Assembly: GCF_024763615.1 (NCBI RefSeq) | Contig: NC_077223.1 | Span: 89,962,627-90,026,626 of the forward strand | Length of the DNA stretch: 64,000 nt | Direction: 5' to 3' | Origin: Phlebotomus papatasi | Taxonomy: Eukaryota > Arthropoda > Insecta > Diptera > Psychodidae | Part shown: positions 46,009 through 57,000 of the stretch, in pieces | How the letters are laid out: the number at the start of each line of letters is the position of its first letter | Position numbering within the stretch: the stretch's first letter is position 1 | Program-made: the position numbers and the translations under genes | Notes under the pieces: model-generated | Databases searched by the model: none | What the model saw: the letters and a program-made list of their open reading frames with translations, nothing else | Told to the model about the DNA's origin: nothing

Positions 46009-48058
46009 ACCTGATCACTGATCTTTGAATATACAAGGTCCAAACTTTACTTTTTTTTTTATCAAAATTGCGTTTCAATTTCACTGAAAAAATAGTTTAA
46101 ACAGTGAAACCACCTAGCACTTTTTCTGCTGACATCGGCAAAATTGACCACACTGAAGATTTTGTAAAAATTGAAGTGGTATACTGTCAATTTCCGCGCG
46201 TATTTTACACTATAAAATACAGTGCTGTCTCGCTGCACAGTTTGGGTACTTTTTTTGACAGTTCTCTCTCTGAATATGCACAACTTTTTTTGAAATTCCC
46301 AACGGTTTTTCTCCTTCTTTTATTAAATTATTATTTTTTTATTGTTCTAGAATTTCCCGTGTTATTTTAACTATAATATGAGACAGAAAAAATAAAGTTA
46401 AGATAATTAAAAACGAGAAAAATTAGTTACCAAGAAAATAATTTTCTTTATTACTTTGTCAAAATGTAAACAAATTGATTTTGAATGCAACCGACACAAA
46501 AGCTGTGCATATAGAGAGTGTGCATATAGAGAGACAGAACTGTAAATCTAAATTTCAGAAATTTTATGTATATCTGGTATGTAGAAAGCTGAATAATTCA
46601 AATAAAACTTATAAGTGAAGGGAAAACAAGTATTTATGATACATTCCAAAACACTCAGATTGGGTTCCAAAATGCACAGTTGTCCGAAATGTACCACAAT
46701 ACCCTATAAACATCCCAACAAATGGAAACTCCAACGTAAATAATATCCCAAGTAAAACATATTTTTAGACAAGAGAAAATTAAAAGATTCTTTTAATTTG
46801 AAAAAGGAAATCAGAATAGAATTTTGGGCAAGGAGTAGATAACTAACTGTGCCGCTCACGGTTCATTCGAGTGCCAATATTTTGTATTAAAATTTGCCGA
46901 TTTCGCTCGGATTTGTCGATCTCGTGCCGGTATGGAGATTCGGCAGAACTCCCGCAGAAATTCAGCGACACGGATTTATACGAACCATACGAACCACACA
47001 GTTTAAACAAACGAACGGTATGATTCATAAGAGCGAACTGAGGTTTAAATCTGCTGAGTCTTCGCTAAAATCGCGAGAATCTACCGATTTTTGCTACGTA
47101 ACATGCCGATCTGTCGATTTCTGTCCAAATTGTGCCGATCTCTCAATAATTAGCTCCAGATCGGGCAATTTTGCCGATCGCCGCTCACGGTTCACTTCGA
47201 GAGCCACTTATTCACCTCTTGATTTTGAGTTTCTTGTGGATTGCCTACATCAGAGAGCATCGTAGAGCGGTCTACTCCGACATCTCATCTTCCTGATTGA
47301 TCATCATCTCAACTTGGGCATTGGTTACTATCCCATCTTGCATACTGGTCACCTGATCATCTCGTAGACATGTCTTTTTCGGAACATCGCATTTGCGATA
47401 CAGTTGATCTAGAGGGCTCAAAGTCATGTTGCTCAGTGAAAATTTACTGTGATTTATTGACCATTTCCTTTCTTTTAATCCCAGTAAGGGATATCCTATA
47501 AGGGACATCTGCGATTCCGGGAATTGTGTCATCCTCTACAATCTTGAATACAGTGTGGCCTTCGAAATTCCTAAGGCTACGGAAGCATTCTTAACTCAGC
47601 CTATTTCACAGAGAAAATCAATGAAGAGTTGCCTGCATGACTGCCTTATCCATAGGTGCTGCAATTTTCCTCTCTCACTTTATTTTTCTCCATCTTCTTT
47701 ATCCCAAAATTGAATAAATAGAGTCACAAAACTTTTCACTATCTTTTCCTGAATAGTTTTTCTCCTTGTGACACAAAAACAATAACATAAAAGTGAGGTT
47801 ATGTAAAAAAATACAAAAATGAGTTATAAGCTGGAAAAGCTTATGGAAGGTATGATTCTTTCAATTCATTTCAGTTTGTACTAACAAAAAAGGCTTTTAT
47901 GCAAAAATAATATAAAATTGTTTTCATAATTATTTAACTGCGGTCTAACTGAAACAGATTACTATTTGTTTATCGAGTTTAATGTATTTCACATAGTAGT
48001 TTATAGCAATTGATCAAATCGAAGAATTACAATAGTTGTGATTATGAAAGAATTACAC

Positions 48059-48120
48059 TTAATAATAGAGTTGTCTGATTTATATGCAGCATATAAATCA
48101 GACAACTCTGTTATTATTAA
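48059..48120. repeat. Near-perfect hairpin
   Basis: GAGTTGTCTGATTTATAT and ATATAAATCAGACAACTC are perfect mirrors around GCAGC, with AATAATA continuing on both sides. The arms total ~28 nt. It is followed by a second inverted pair (CATGGGCACATAGGATT at ~48150 and AATCCTCTATGTGCC at ~48260). Confidence 0.85.
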
Positions 48121-48360
48121 ACTCTATTATAACTCTATTATTAAACATGGGCACATAGGATTTGATAGGATGGGCATGGATAGGATTTACAAATTTTCTA
48201 CCACCCACAAAACCAGCTTCATCCGAGCCAAAGATTTTTCCACAAACATAATCTGTGATGAATCCTCTATGTGCCTATAATAGTAGATTTTCCGAAAAGT
48301 GAGATTAATTGTGAAAAATTGTATAAAAGGGACAGATAATCCTAACCGGGTTATGTATAT

Positions 48361-50140
48361 GTGAGATTCTTAACGTGAGTTAACTCGGAATGCTTACAAA
48401 TTCAATTTAGAGCTGTAGTTGGAGACGCCATTCAGTGATCTTTTATCAAATTCGTGAAATTATACAAATTTTGTATTTAAACCAAAATATCGAGGATTTG
48501 GATGAACTGACAGAAGAGTGATATATAGGTGAAATGTAGACCAGAATGTTCTCTATAATTTTGCTGAAGAACTTGATCTCATCGATTACTCAGAAGTCGA
48601 GATAATCAAAGTTGTTTGTCTCTGAACTCGTTTTATCGACCACAGCGCCCCAAGTGTTCATTTGTTGAACTTCAACTATATCAAAAACTTGTTGTATTTT
48701 TTTGTGAGACTTTCCATTTAAAACCCTATTTGCAGTGTCTTGGTCGAGTAGACGCAGTCAAATTGGCATCTGAGTGGTTCCAAAGCGTTATTACGGAAAA
48801 CATCCATTTTTTCACACTAAAACGACAAAATCGGACATATGGCATTGTCTGATCAAAAAATAATGTCTGCACAAAGTATAGATATAAATGTTCTCTACAA
48901 CTCTGCCGAAGTAATCGTCAATATTAGTTAAGCAAGTGCCGAGATAATTGAGGTTATGGGATATTGAAATTGGTTTTTTTTTTACTGTGGCGCCTCTGGT
49001 GTTGGTTTCACGAAGTTCAAATGTTCCAGAAAGCTGTAGAATTTTGTGAGATCTTTTATTCGCGCCCTCACCCGTCAAAATTGGTCAAACAGAACCGGAG
49101 ATATGATTTTTTGAATTTTGTGAACTTTGACCCCTCATATCTACGGTTCTATTGTAATCACAGCGAATCCACGCCGCTTTTTGTAAACTTCATAGCCTAG
49201 ACTAAAACACCCTAAAATTTGATTAACTTGCACAATGGCGATTTTGAGAAAAATGAGTTTGAATTTTGATGAATTTTGACGCTATCGCAGCGCCACCTGT
49301 GGTGATTTTTTGAACTTCCATCTGAAAGTGGTCATTGATACGAACACACATACCAAAATTTTTGACAATAGGTTAATTAGAATCGGAGATATAGGCCGGT
49401 CAATTTTCGAACTTTGCCCCTTATAGTTGGGGTTAGGGGTTATCGGTCGACTTAAGTATTTTTTTGTTTGATAGGTATAATCAAGGGCTACAACATACTA
49501 AAATTTCAGATCGATGCACAAAGGAATTTTTGAGTTATTTAATTTAGAAAATTGAAAATTTTTCTTTTCAATATTAGCGCCCCTATCGGTGGTTTTATGA
49601 ACTTGCGATGTTAGAAGGGGAAGTAGCATTTCACGAGATCTTTCCAAAATGCCCTTACTTTTTAAAGTCTGATAATTAGAACCGGAGTTATGGCCATTTT
49701 AAGAAATTTTTTTTGGACCCTTATAGCTCGGGTCAGGGGGGTCGGGGGATCTTAAGTTTGGTATTGGGCGAAAGCTCTAAGGCCCGGCTATAACATACTA
49801 AAATTTGAGCCCGATCGATGCCATAGGGGCGGAGCTATTGAGAAAACAAAAAAAGGGGGGTATTCAAAATGGCGGAAGGAGGGGTGGGGGTGGGGGTCAA
49901 TGCACCATGTTGCAATTTTCAGCCGATATGTAACCTATGGCGAAATCCGCAAGTCGATATCTTTTTTAGTTTAGGAGCTATTAAGCTCCAAAGAGCGTCC
50001 GGCGGGGAACGTAACTTAGCCACCCATATATTCGTTATTAGGAAGTGGCGAAACATATTTTGGCTAAGTTTGAGCGCGATCGGAGGACATGAAATTTTGT
50101 TAGGATTATAGTAGGTGAGATTGTTAAGAATCTCACCTAA
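48361..50140. mobile_element. Candidate element, GTGAGATTCTTAA ends
   Basis: GTGAGATTCTTAA (48361) is mirrored by TTAAGAATCTCAC (50124). The interior repeats a GCGCCacc..tggtg..TTTTTGAACTT block about three times (48980, 49290, 49575), each followed by an AGAACCGGAGATAT-like phrase. The right part contains GC-richer sequence around 49870-50100. No transposase frame was recognised. The class (MITE-like or Helitron-like) is unresolved. Confidence 0.45.
50111..50140. repeat. 30-nt palindrome, copy 1
   Basis: GTAGGTGAGATT-G-TTAAG followed by AATCTCACCTAA is a hairpin of 11-12-bp arms. The same 30 nt with one change recur at 52436-52465 in unrelated flanking sequence. Confidence 0.8.
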
Positions 50141-50979
50141 TATTAAACTCTTTACGTATCAGATGAAGATAAAATTTCTGAAATTTAGTTTATAGTCGAG
50201 TTCATTAAAATTGAACGACGCCGACGGTTGAATTCAAAACGCAAAATTTAAGGTTATGTGAAGAAACCTTTGTGTGGAGTCTGAATTAGAACCGGTTTTC
50301 GCTGGTGTTTCCTCAATATTATCGTATTACATTAACTTCCGCAACGATTTCAATTTATTTCACAATAAATTACATTTATATACACTCTAAATTTATTTTT
50401 CTTAATTTAGGGAAAATGAACTATACATGAATTCTATTACGTAACTGAAAATATTGTTCAAATTTGGGGAATGGGAAATGTCATGTACATGTACACCCCC
50501 CAAATGTTCAAATTTGAGGAACTCTATTGTAATTTAAAATGTAAAATACGCGCGAAAATTGTGAGTGTCATATTTCACTTTTTACAAAATCTTCAGTGTG
50601 GTCAATTTTGCAGATGTCAATAGAAAGAGTGCCGAGTTTTTTTTTGATTTGTGCTACCTGTTCAGTGAAATTGAAAGATTTTTATAATAAAGAGTGAAGT
50701 TTGGACGAAGGTATAAGTAATCGAAGGTAAGTAATCAGGTCTTAAGCGTGAGAAACATCCATGATAAACTTTCCACACGCTTGATCTGCGTATTTCGCAA
50801 TTGGAATTTGACCCCTCTCAAAGCCCACCACGCGTCATAAATAACACGCGACAAAAAAAATGTTTAGGTACTGCTTGAATTCGGATTTACTGCATTTCTT
50901 TGCATTTACCTTCAGTAAAACTAAGTGCCCTAAAAGAATTAAAAAAAAAAAATAAAAGCTGAATTACCTGAATTATCAT

Positions 50980-51420
50980 AGTTAATGTGAGTTTGCTGAC
51001 ACTACCCCTGAAGAACTATTGGACTTTGTTGCGTGCAACATTTTCTCCGGGCGTAATCTGTGGTGTTCTCTTGTCGAGGATACAAGATAGCAGACTGCAG
51101 CAGGAATGAGAGGGACAAAACGGGCAGCTGATGGGAAGAAATAGGCAACTCAGTCTCTTCCACTATGGACCTTCCAGGAGAGAACATCTCCGTCCGTGAT
51201 CTGCTCCACCATCAGCCACCACCAACATGAGGCACACTATGTCCCACACTCCCCTGTGCCATCCGATGAAAACACTCCATCGACGGTTGAGTGAGTGGGA
51301 CTTAAGGAGAGGTTGCGGCTACGCTGGACGTCCAGGAGCTCTTGAGCATTGGGGTACTTTTGTCGCTTCGACAGAAAAACATCATCGATACACTCGGAGA
51401 AAATGTTTCATACGCAACAG
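50980..51420 (-). other. GC-rich block with a signal-peptide-like frame
   Basis: On the minus strand 51300-51180 encodes RRWSVFIGWHRGVWDIVCLM and LVVADGGADHGRRC in one frame, a basic stretch then a hydrophobic core then a small-residue site, as in a secretion signal. There is no ATG in good position before it, only one inside the core, and no clear donor, so I do not call an exon. It could be the 5' part of the minus-strand Dpr-type gene, whose upstream exons are missing, or chance. Confidence 0.25.
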
Positions 51421-52037
51421 CTTTAATGGAAGGTTAATAAGTGTTTTTATGTGGCTCACTGATATTGGAAAATCCGTCTCAATTCACACGGAAAAAAATG
51501 AAACCTCTCCCTCATGGTCTTAGATGTTCTTAAATTTTACACATGTTAAAATGACATACACATTTTTTCTTTGTGTGAAAAAGAAGTTGTTTTATGGAGT
51601 ACTATATTCCCTGAAAAGTTGAATTTCCATTTTTGTCTTTAAGTAGTTTTATTTAATTTTAAAAGTATTGTGGAAACAAGGAATGTTCAGGGAATGTTCT
51701 ACTGAATGTTACTGATAAATAGTAAAAATTTCAAAATTTTTTAGAATGAGGTTTTTGAGAAAAATGATTATTTTTCATTTTAAAAAAAGTTCTGGAGGTT
51801 ATCACAAATAAAATTTAATCATATAATTTGAAATCGAATATATCATCTTAAATAGAAAAAAAATTCTTTAAAAAAAGGAACAAGGAAGAAAAATCTCAAC
51901 CCATTCCCGAGATATTTGTACTTTAAAATTTTCGTCAGAAATCGTCATCTTTGACGAAAAAGAAAAAAGAAATATGTGCAATATCACTTTAATGTGTTAT
52001 ATGTCAATTTCAAAAACAGCTAAGACTATGAATTGTA
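51421..52037. repeat. Partial relative of the 58.6-59.0 kb sequence
   Basis: 51730-52035 (TGAGGTTTTTGAGAAAAATG onward, CAACCCATTCCCGAGATATT, CTAAGACTATGAA) parallels 58660-59010 (GAACCCGTTCTCGAAATATT, CTAAGACCATGAACC). This indicates a dispersed repeat. The rest, 51421-51730, is unassigned. Confidence 0.5.
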
Positions 52038-52190
52038 TATGTGGAGCTCAGCTCTGAGCTCCACGTATATACAGTAGACTCTCTCAAATTCGGGCATATG
52101 GGACCGAAATGTCACCCGAATTAAAGAGAAATTCGGGTGACAAACTGTTTGAAATGCAACGATTTTTTTTTGTTCATCTGCGTACTCATA

Positions 52191-53356
52191 TTAACCCTCT
52201 AACGGTTAAGAGTAATGCAGGGTAGCATCACAAAAATCGCATTTATAGCGACAATAATGGTTTTATTGATTTAAAATTGATGTAGTGTCCTCGGTAACAG
52301 TCTTATTAACATCTTTTGAAAGTTTGAACTCATTTTGACACTTCGTTTAGTTGTATCCTCAGTTTTGTGTGACAGGTCAGAGAAAAAGTAACAAAAAATT
52401 TTTGTGCAAAAAAATTGATTTCCATTTTAAGAAAAGTAGGTGAGATTATTAAGAATCTCACCTAATACCGATTATTTTTTTTATTTTTTACTGAAAGATA
52501 TCGTCAGTTAAATCAGCATTTGTCGCAACTTCATTTTTGCGATTTTGAGATATATACATATTTGGAATCGGTGTATTTTGTTTATTAAACGTACTTGAAG
52601 AAAAAGAAATTTTTATAAACCCAATAAAAATTATTTTAAACAGAAATTATCGTAAGTGCCCTTAATTAATAAAAATTTGTCGTAACTTCCATTTTTGGGG
52701 AAGTTACGACAAATTTCCATACAAAATTTTCTCTAATCAGCATTTGCCGTAACTTTTTTTGCTCACTTGCGTGGCTTGTAATTTGCAGCAAAATTGTGAT
52801 ATTTCTCAAAAAAACGCTCGTAATCTTTTCCAAATATCCAAAGAGAGTGCGAATAATGCAACATTAAATCATTTTAATTCAATATTTGTGAGAAAAAAAA
52901 GTGAGAAAAAATCCCTGCCCATCTGTCATTAATTCAAAACAAAACAAACGACGCGACACACAAACTTTATTCAATAAAACTTGTAAAATGAAAGCTTTTA
53001 GGGATAGAGATAACAGTTTAATTGCCTAATTTAGTTAAATGACGACGCTTATTATCACTGGAATAATTGAAATTGATATAATGCATTTTATAAAATTGTT
53101 GTAACTTCCAAGATTTCCATACATTAGAAGTTACGGCTTTATAAAAGATGGAAGTTACGATAAAATTTGTTTCTTCGGATTTATTTTTCTATATCTCTGC
53201 TTTTAAATCATTTTATAAAGATTTTCTCGAGTTAACTTACGGTTTATTATTTTGAGTAATATTAGTAATTTTGAGTTTATTGGACCATAATTAATCTAAA
53301 AAAAATATCTCACTACTTTTTCTTGCATATTTAAGATTTGGACGTTAGAGGGTTAA
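52191..53356. mobile_element. TTAACCCTCTAACG element, nested
   Basis: TTAACCCTCTAACG at the left mirrors CGTTAGAGGGTTAA at the right. The interior has repeated phrases of the type GTAACTTC(C)ATTTTTG/GTTACGACAAATTT in both directions. 52203-52400 is also found at 61286-61480, and 52500-52566 at 56161-56227. No coding frame. Confidence 0.8.
52436..52465. repeat. 30-nt palindrome, copy 2
   Basis: GTAGGTGAGATT-A-TTAAG followed by AATCTCACCTAA, the same as 50111-50140. The related copy of the host element at 61480 diverges exactly here (AAAAGTAGGATT), suggesting that something inserted or recombined at this position. Confidence 0.7.
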
Positions 53357-53569
53357 GTTTCCGTATTCATATTCATGGTAAATTCCATGAAATCCCCTTA
53401 ATAATGCAAAATCACATCATAACTAAGGCAAACCATGGCGAATTTGGGCATATTTGTTTCATTCGAAAACTTGAAAAATGTCGATAAGCTTTTTTCAAAT
53501 TTAACTGCTACCCGAATTAAAAAGTAGTCCGATCTTAAAAGAGCCGAATTAGCGAGAGTCTACTGTAGC

Positions 53570-53947
53570 CCCTATAGTTTACGATTTTCTAAAATTCTAA
53601 TATATTTTCTAAATCTGGCACTCACGCATTCATTAGTGGCTTTAATAAAAGAAAGTCTCGAAATTTAAGCCTTTTCTTTGAATGTCAAAGCGAATATTAA
53701 AGCGAACTGAAAAAATTGGTAAACAATTGTAGAAGATTTTACCGCCAAAAAACGGCAAAGTAGCGATCGTGTCGTTACGCGCCTCGCCGTTGGCAACCCT
53801 CCCTATTGCAATCTCAAGGTTGCCTCCCTGATCTGCTTCAGAGTGAGTGGTATGACACCCTGGCGCCATGTGTGGTGGAGTCAGTGTGTCATGGGAAGGC
53901 TCAGACTTCGAATGCTAATTTTTTTTTATAATAAAACATGAAGTAAG
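53570..53947 (+). promoter_or_regulatory. Probable promoter/5' UTR of the SAMD3-like gene
   Basis: The DNA turns GC-richer between 53755 and 53905, immediately upstream of the first ATG, while all flanks are AT-rich. Low TATA content and a possible initiator (GAGTCAGTGTG at ~53878) fit a TATA-less insect promoter. The start site itself cannot be read. The minus-strand 75-residue frame here is its shadow. Confidence 0.4.
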
Positions 53948-54056
53948 ATGGCGACAATGTCTGATGATACTGAAGACATCAACCAAAAAGGTCTACGAGA
54001 GCTAGTGATGTCGTGGAACTTAATGGACCATGAAATGGTTTTGGAAATTTTGAGCA
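53948..54056 (+). CDS. SAMD3-like gene, exon 1
   Basis: ATG at 53948 opens MATMSDDTEDINQKGLRELV and continues to EILS. The donor is A|GTGAGT, phase 1. The first ATG was chosen because it follows the GC-rich leader; the in-frame ATG at 53957 is an alternative. The last part enters the SAM-like domain. Confidence 0.8.
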
Positions 54057-57000
54057 GTGAGTTATAGAATATTACATAGTCTACTTGACGAGTGTATATA
54101 AACTCTTACCTCTTATTTTAGATGAAAAGCTCGAAGTTGACGAACTTCCTTATCTGGGGGAAGCTGACATCGATAAATTGATGGAAAATTTTGCACTTAA
54201 GCTTAAGCTTCAGTTTAAAAGAGAGTTGCAGTTGTGGAAAGAGCAGGGAAATACCACAATTCAGACAGCAGGTCGTAAGACAGAACATAATCTGGTATGT
54301 TTTCATTTTATTTATCGGTATAATTGGATAGTAGGGGGAGGCTTTGAACTTTCGCACACAAAAATGATGTTCAAGTTCAGTGATTTTTTCCGACTACTAT
54401 GCAAACCGTATGGATTCTCCAACTATGCCAAAAAATGTCTTACTTATAAGGTTCATAATCCCACCAAACAAAATCCCAGGAAATCCTTAGATTTTCCTCC
54501 AGAGGAAAATGAAAATTTAATGGCGATTTGTCCGATAGATGAATCAAGTTTCTATTATCGCACACGATTCACGCCATCATTGAACACCCCATTTTCACCG
54601 TAAATTTTGCACCGGACACTAAAAGTTGCACATCATTGTTTAAAGGGAACTCTAATCTACTTGATTAAACCATTTTTATAAGGAATAAAACATTTTAATA
54701 TCACTTTTTTGGAACTTTTCTGAGAGATGTTTTATTGACATTAAAAACCATTTTTTTGATTGGTTCTACGAGAATTTCACTCCGGAAACGGTTAAATCTG
54801 ATGAATACTTTCTTGAAAAGTCCAAATATCACCAAATTTACACGAATCAATAAGTTTTTAAAGCTAAAAATTGACTAAAACTCTGCAAGCGAAAAGACCA
54901 CACAAGATTCCACCATTCCTCCACGGAGCCGGATATGCACAAAAACGTGACTAAAACTCTTCCTGCAAGCGAAAAGACCATTCACATAGATTCTTGTGTA
55001 GTCTTCTCGCTTGCACCTTTATTATTGATTCCTTTTCAAGAAAGTATTCATCAGATTTAACCGAGCCGTAGATATGCACAAAAACGTTTGAATGCGCATC
55101 ATTGAAGTTTTCGCTGTTCCTGCAGCTGCAGGAACAGAGAAATCTTCAATGATGCACATTCAAACGTTTTTGTGCATATCCGGCTCCGTGGAGGAATGGT
55201 GGAATCTTGTGTAGTCTTCTCGCTTGCAGAGTTTTAGTCAATTTTTAGCTTTAAAAACTTATTGATTCGTGTAAATTTGGTGATATTTGGACTTTTCAAG
55301 AAAGTATTCATCAGATTTAACCGTTTCCGGAGTGAAATTCTCGTAGAATCAAGCAAAAAAATGGTTTTTAATGTCAATAAAACATCTCTCAGAAAAGTTC
55401 CAAAAAAGTGATATTAAAATGTTTTATTCCTTATAAAAATGGGTTAATCAAGTAGATTAGAGTTCCCTTTAAACAATGATGTGCAACTTTTAGTGTCCGG
55501 TGCAAAATTTACGGTGAAAATGGGATGTTCAATGATGGCGTGAATCGTGTGCGATAATAGAAACTTGATTCATCTATCGGATAAATCGCCATTAAATTTT
55601 CATTTTCCTCTGGAGGAAAATCTAAGGATTTCCTGGGATTATGTTTGGTGGGATTATGAACCTTATAAGTAAGACATTTTTTTTGGCATAGTTGGAGAAT
55701 CCATACGGTTTGCATGGTAGTCAGAAAAAATCACTGAACTTGAACATCATTTTAGTATGCGAAAGTTCAAAGCCTCCCCCTATATGTATTACTTTGTCCA
55801 AAAATGATTTTCTTAGTTTTAAAACCCTTTCGATCTTGAATATATCAGTCTCAACACAAAAAATATTATAAAAAACTTTTTATGTCACTGAAACTAAGAT
55901 AAAAAATAATCATATTTAAAGATTCTCCTGGAAGATATACTCAACAAAACAGGGAAGGGCCGACAACTATTGGATGCTGCGCACTGTTATAATAAAAAAA
56001 CTTTGACCGATGCTGAGCGAAAAACGATAGTACACTTAATCGGTAATGAATTCATGGAGGAGAATATCACAATTAAAATAGCTGATGGGGAATATTACGC
56101 GTCAGAAATAATCAAACTGTTTCCGGGAGAAGAAAAGGTATGTATTTGATATCCTGATGTTATTATCCTCAGTTAAATCAGCATTTGTCGTAACTTCATT
56201 TTTGCGATTTTGAGGTATATACATATTTGTAATTTCCTTAACGTTTCGTCCTCTCTCTTCTTTACCGGTCCTTGAACCAAGAATTTTAAGTCTAAGTTAT
56301 CGTTTCCTGAAACTAATGAAATTTTCATTTCCAGGATTTTTATTATAAGTTGGAGAATGGAAAGATAAGCGGAAAGCTTTTTCACAGAGTGAAGAATCAA
56401 AGAAAGAAGTATGGAGCTGTCAACATTCCCTCGTCAGCTGTTTCATCTGAAACAGAGGTGCAACTTCTCACTCCTGAAGTGGAAGTGGAAGGTATATTTT
56501 TATACAATATATTGTAATTATTATTAGATATTGTCATAATAGTCTTTTTGTAGATCTGGATTTGACGTCTGAGAAAAAAAAATGGTTAAAAACTCATAGA
56601 ATTCCTTGGGATGAAGTTCTGGATGCATGGAATATAAGCTATCCGAGACGGGTACGCGATATGAAGCAACTTTCAACCAAAGAACTGATTGCAGAGTGGC
56701 CCCTGCTTAAACATTCTAAGTGCAATAATCTGGTAATTATTGATATTTTTTTCTATGTACAATTTTGTACGTTTATTAGTTATTTTAAAAGAAAATTATG
56801 CTAAGCAAATAAGTAATACCTCAGTAGAGTCAACCCTCGATTGAGTCAATCTCCAATAGAGTCAACAGCTATTTTTTTACTCTACGGACTCCGATAGTGT
56901 CAACTTTTGGACACAAATTGACTAGAGTCAAATTTTCTTTTATTATTGAACTAACAATATTATTATGATTTTAGTATTTTTTTCGAAACTAAACCCAGTC

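Larger units (their letters stand above)
46009..50740. mobile_element. 4.7-kb element with ~205-bp inverted ends
   Basis: 46009-46213 and 50537-50740 are inverted relatives. The outer ends are ACCTGATCACTGATCTTTGA on the left and AAGGTAAGTAATCAGGT on the right. Shared landmarks are GACCACACTGAAGATTTTGT against ACAAAATCTTCAGTGTGGTC, and CCGCGCGTATTTTAC against GTAAAATACGCGCG. The interior has a 123-residue frame at 46894-47265 and an 86-residue frame at 47272-47532, neither recognised, plus nested elements at 48059-48290 and 48361-50140. No transposase was recognised, so it looks non-autonomous or decayed. Confidence 0.65.
52070..53567. mobile_element. Pogo-like MITE with a 1.2-kb nested insertion
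   Basis: TACAGTAGACTCTCTCAAAT at the left is inverted relative to TAGCGAGAGTCTACTGTA at the right. GACCGAAATGTCACCCGAAT parallels the 6287 fragment. The interior is split by 52191-53356. A palindrome (GGAGCTCAGCTCTGAGCTCC, 52042-52061) lies just outside. Confidence 0.8.

Noticed and set aside
53642..53869. 75-residue minus-strand frame
   Set aside because: Lies in the GC-rich leader of the SAMD3-like gene. No domain and no splice context.
54085..54603. 172-residue plus-strand open frame
   Set aside because: It is exon 2 of the SAMD3-like gene running past its donor at 54295 into the fold-back element. The second half recurs in inverted orientation at 55509-55715.
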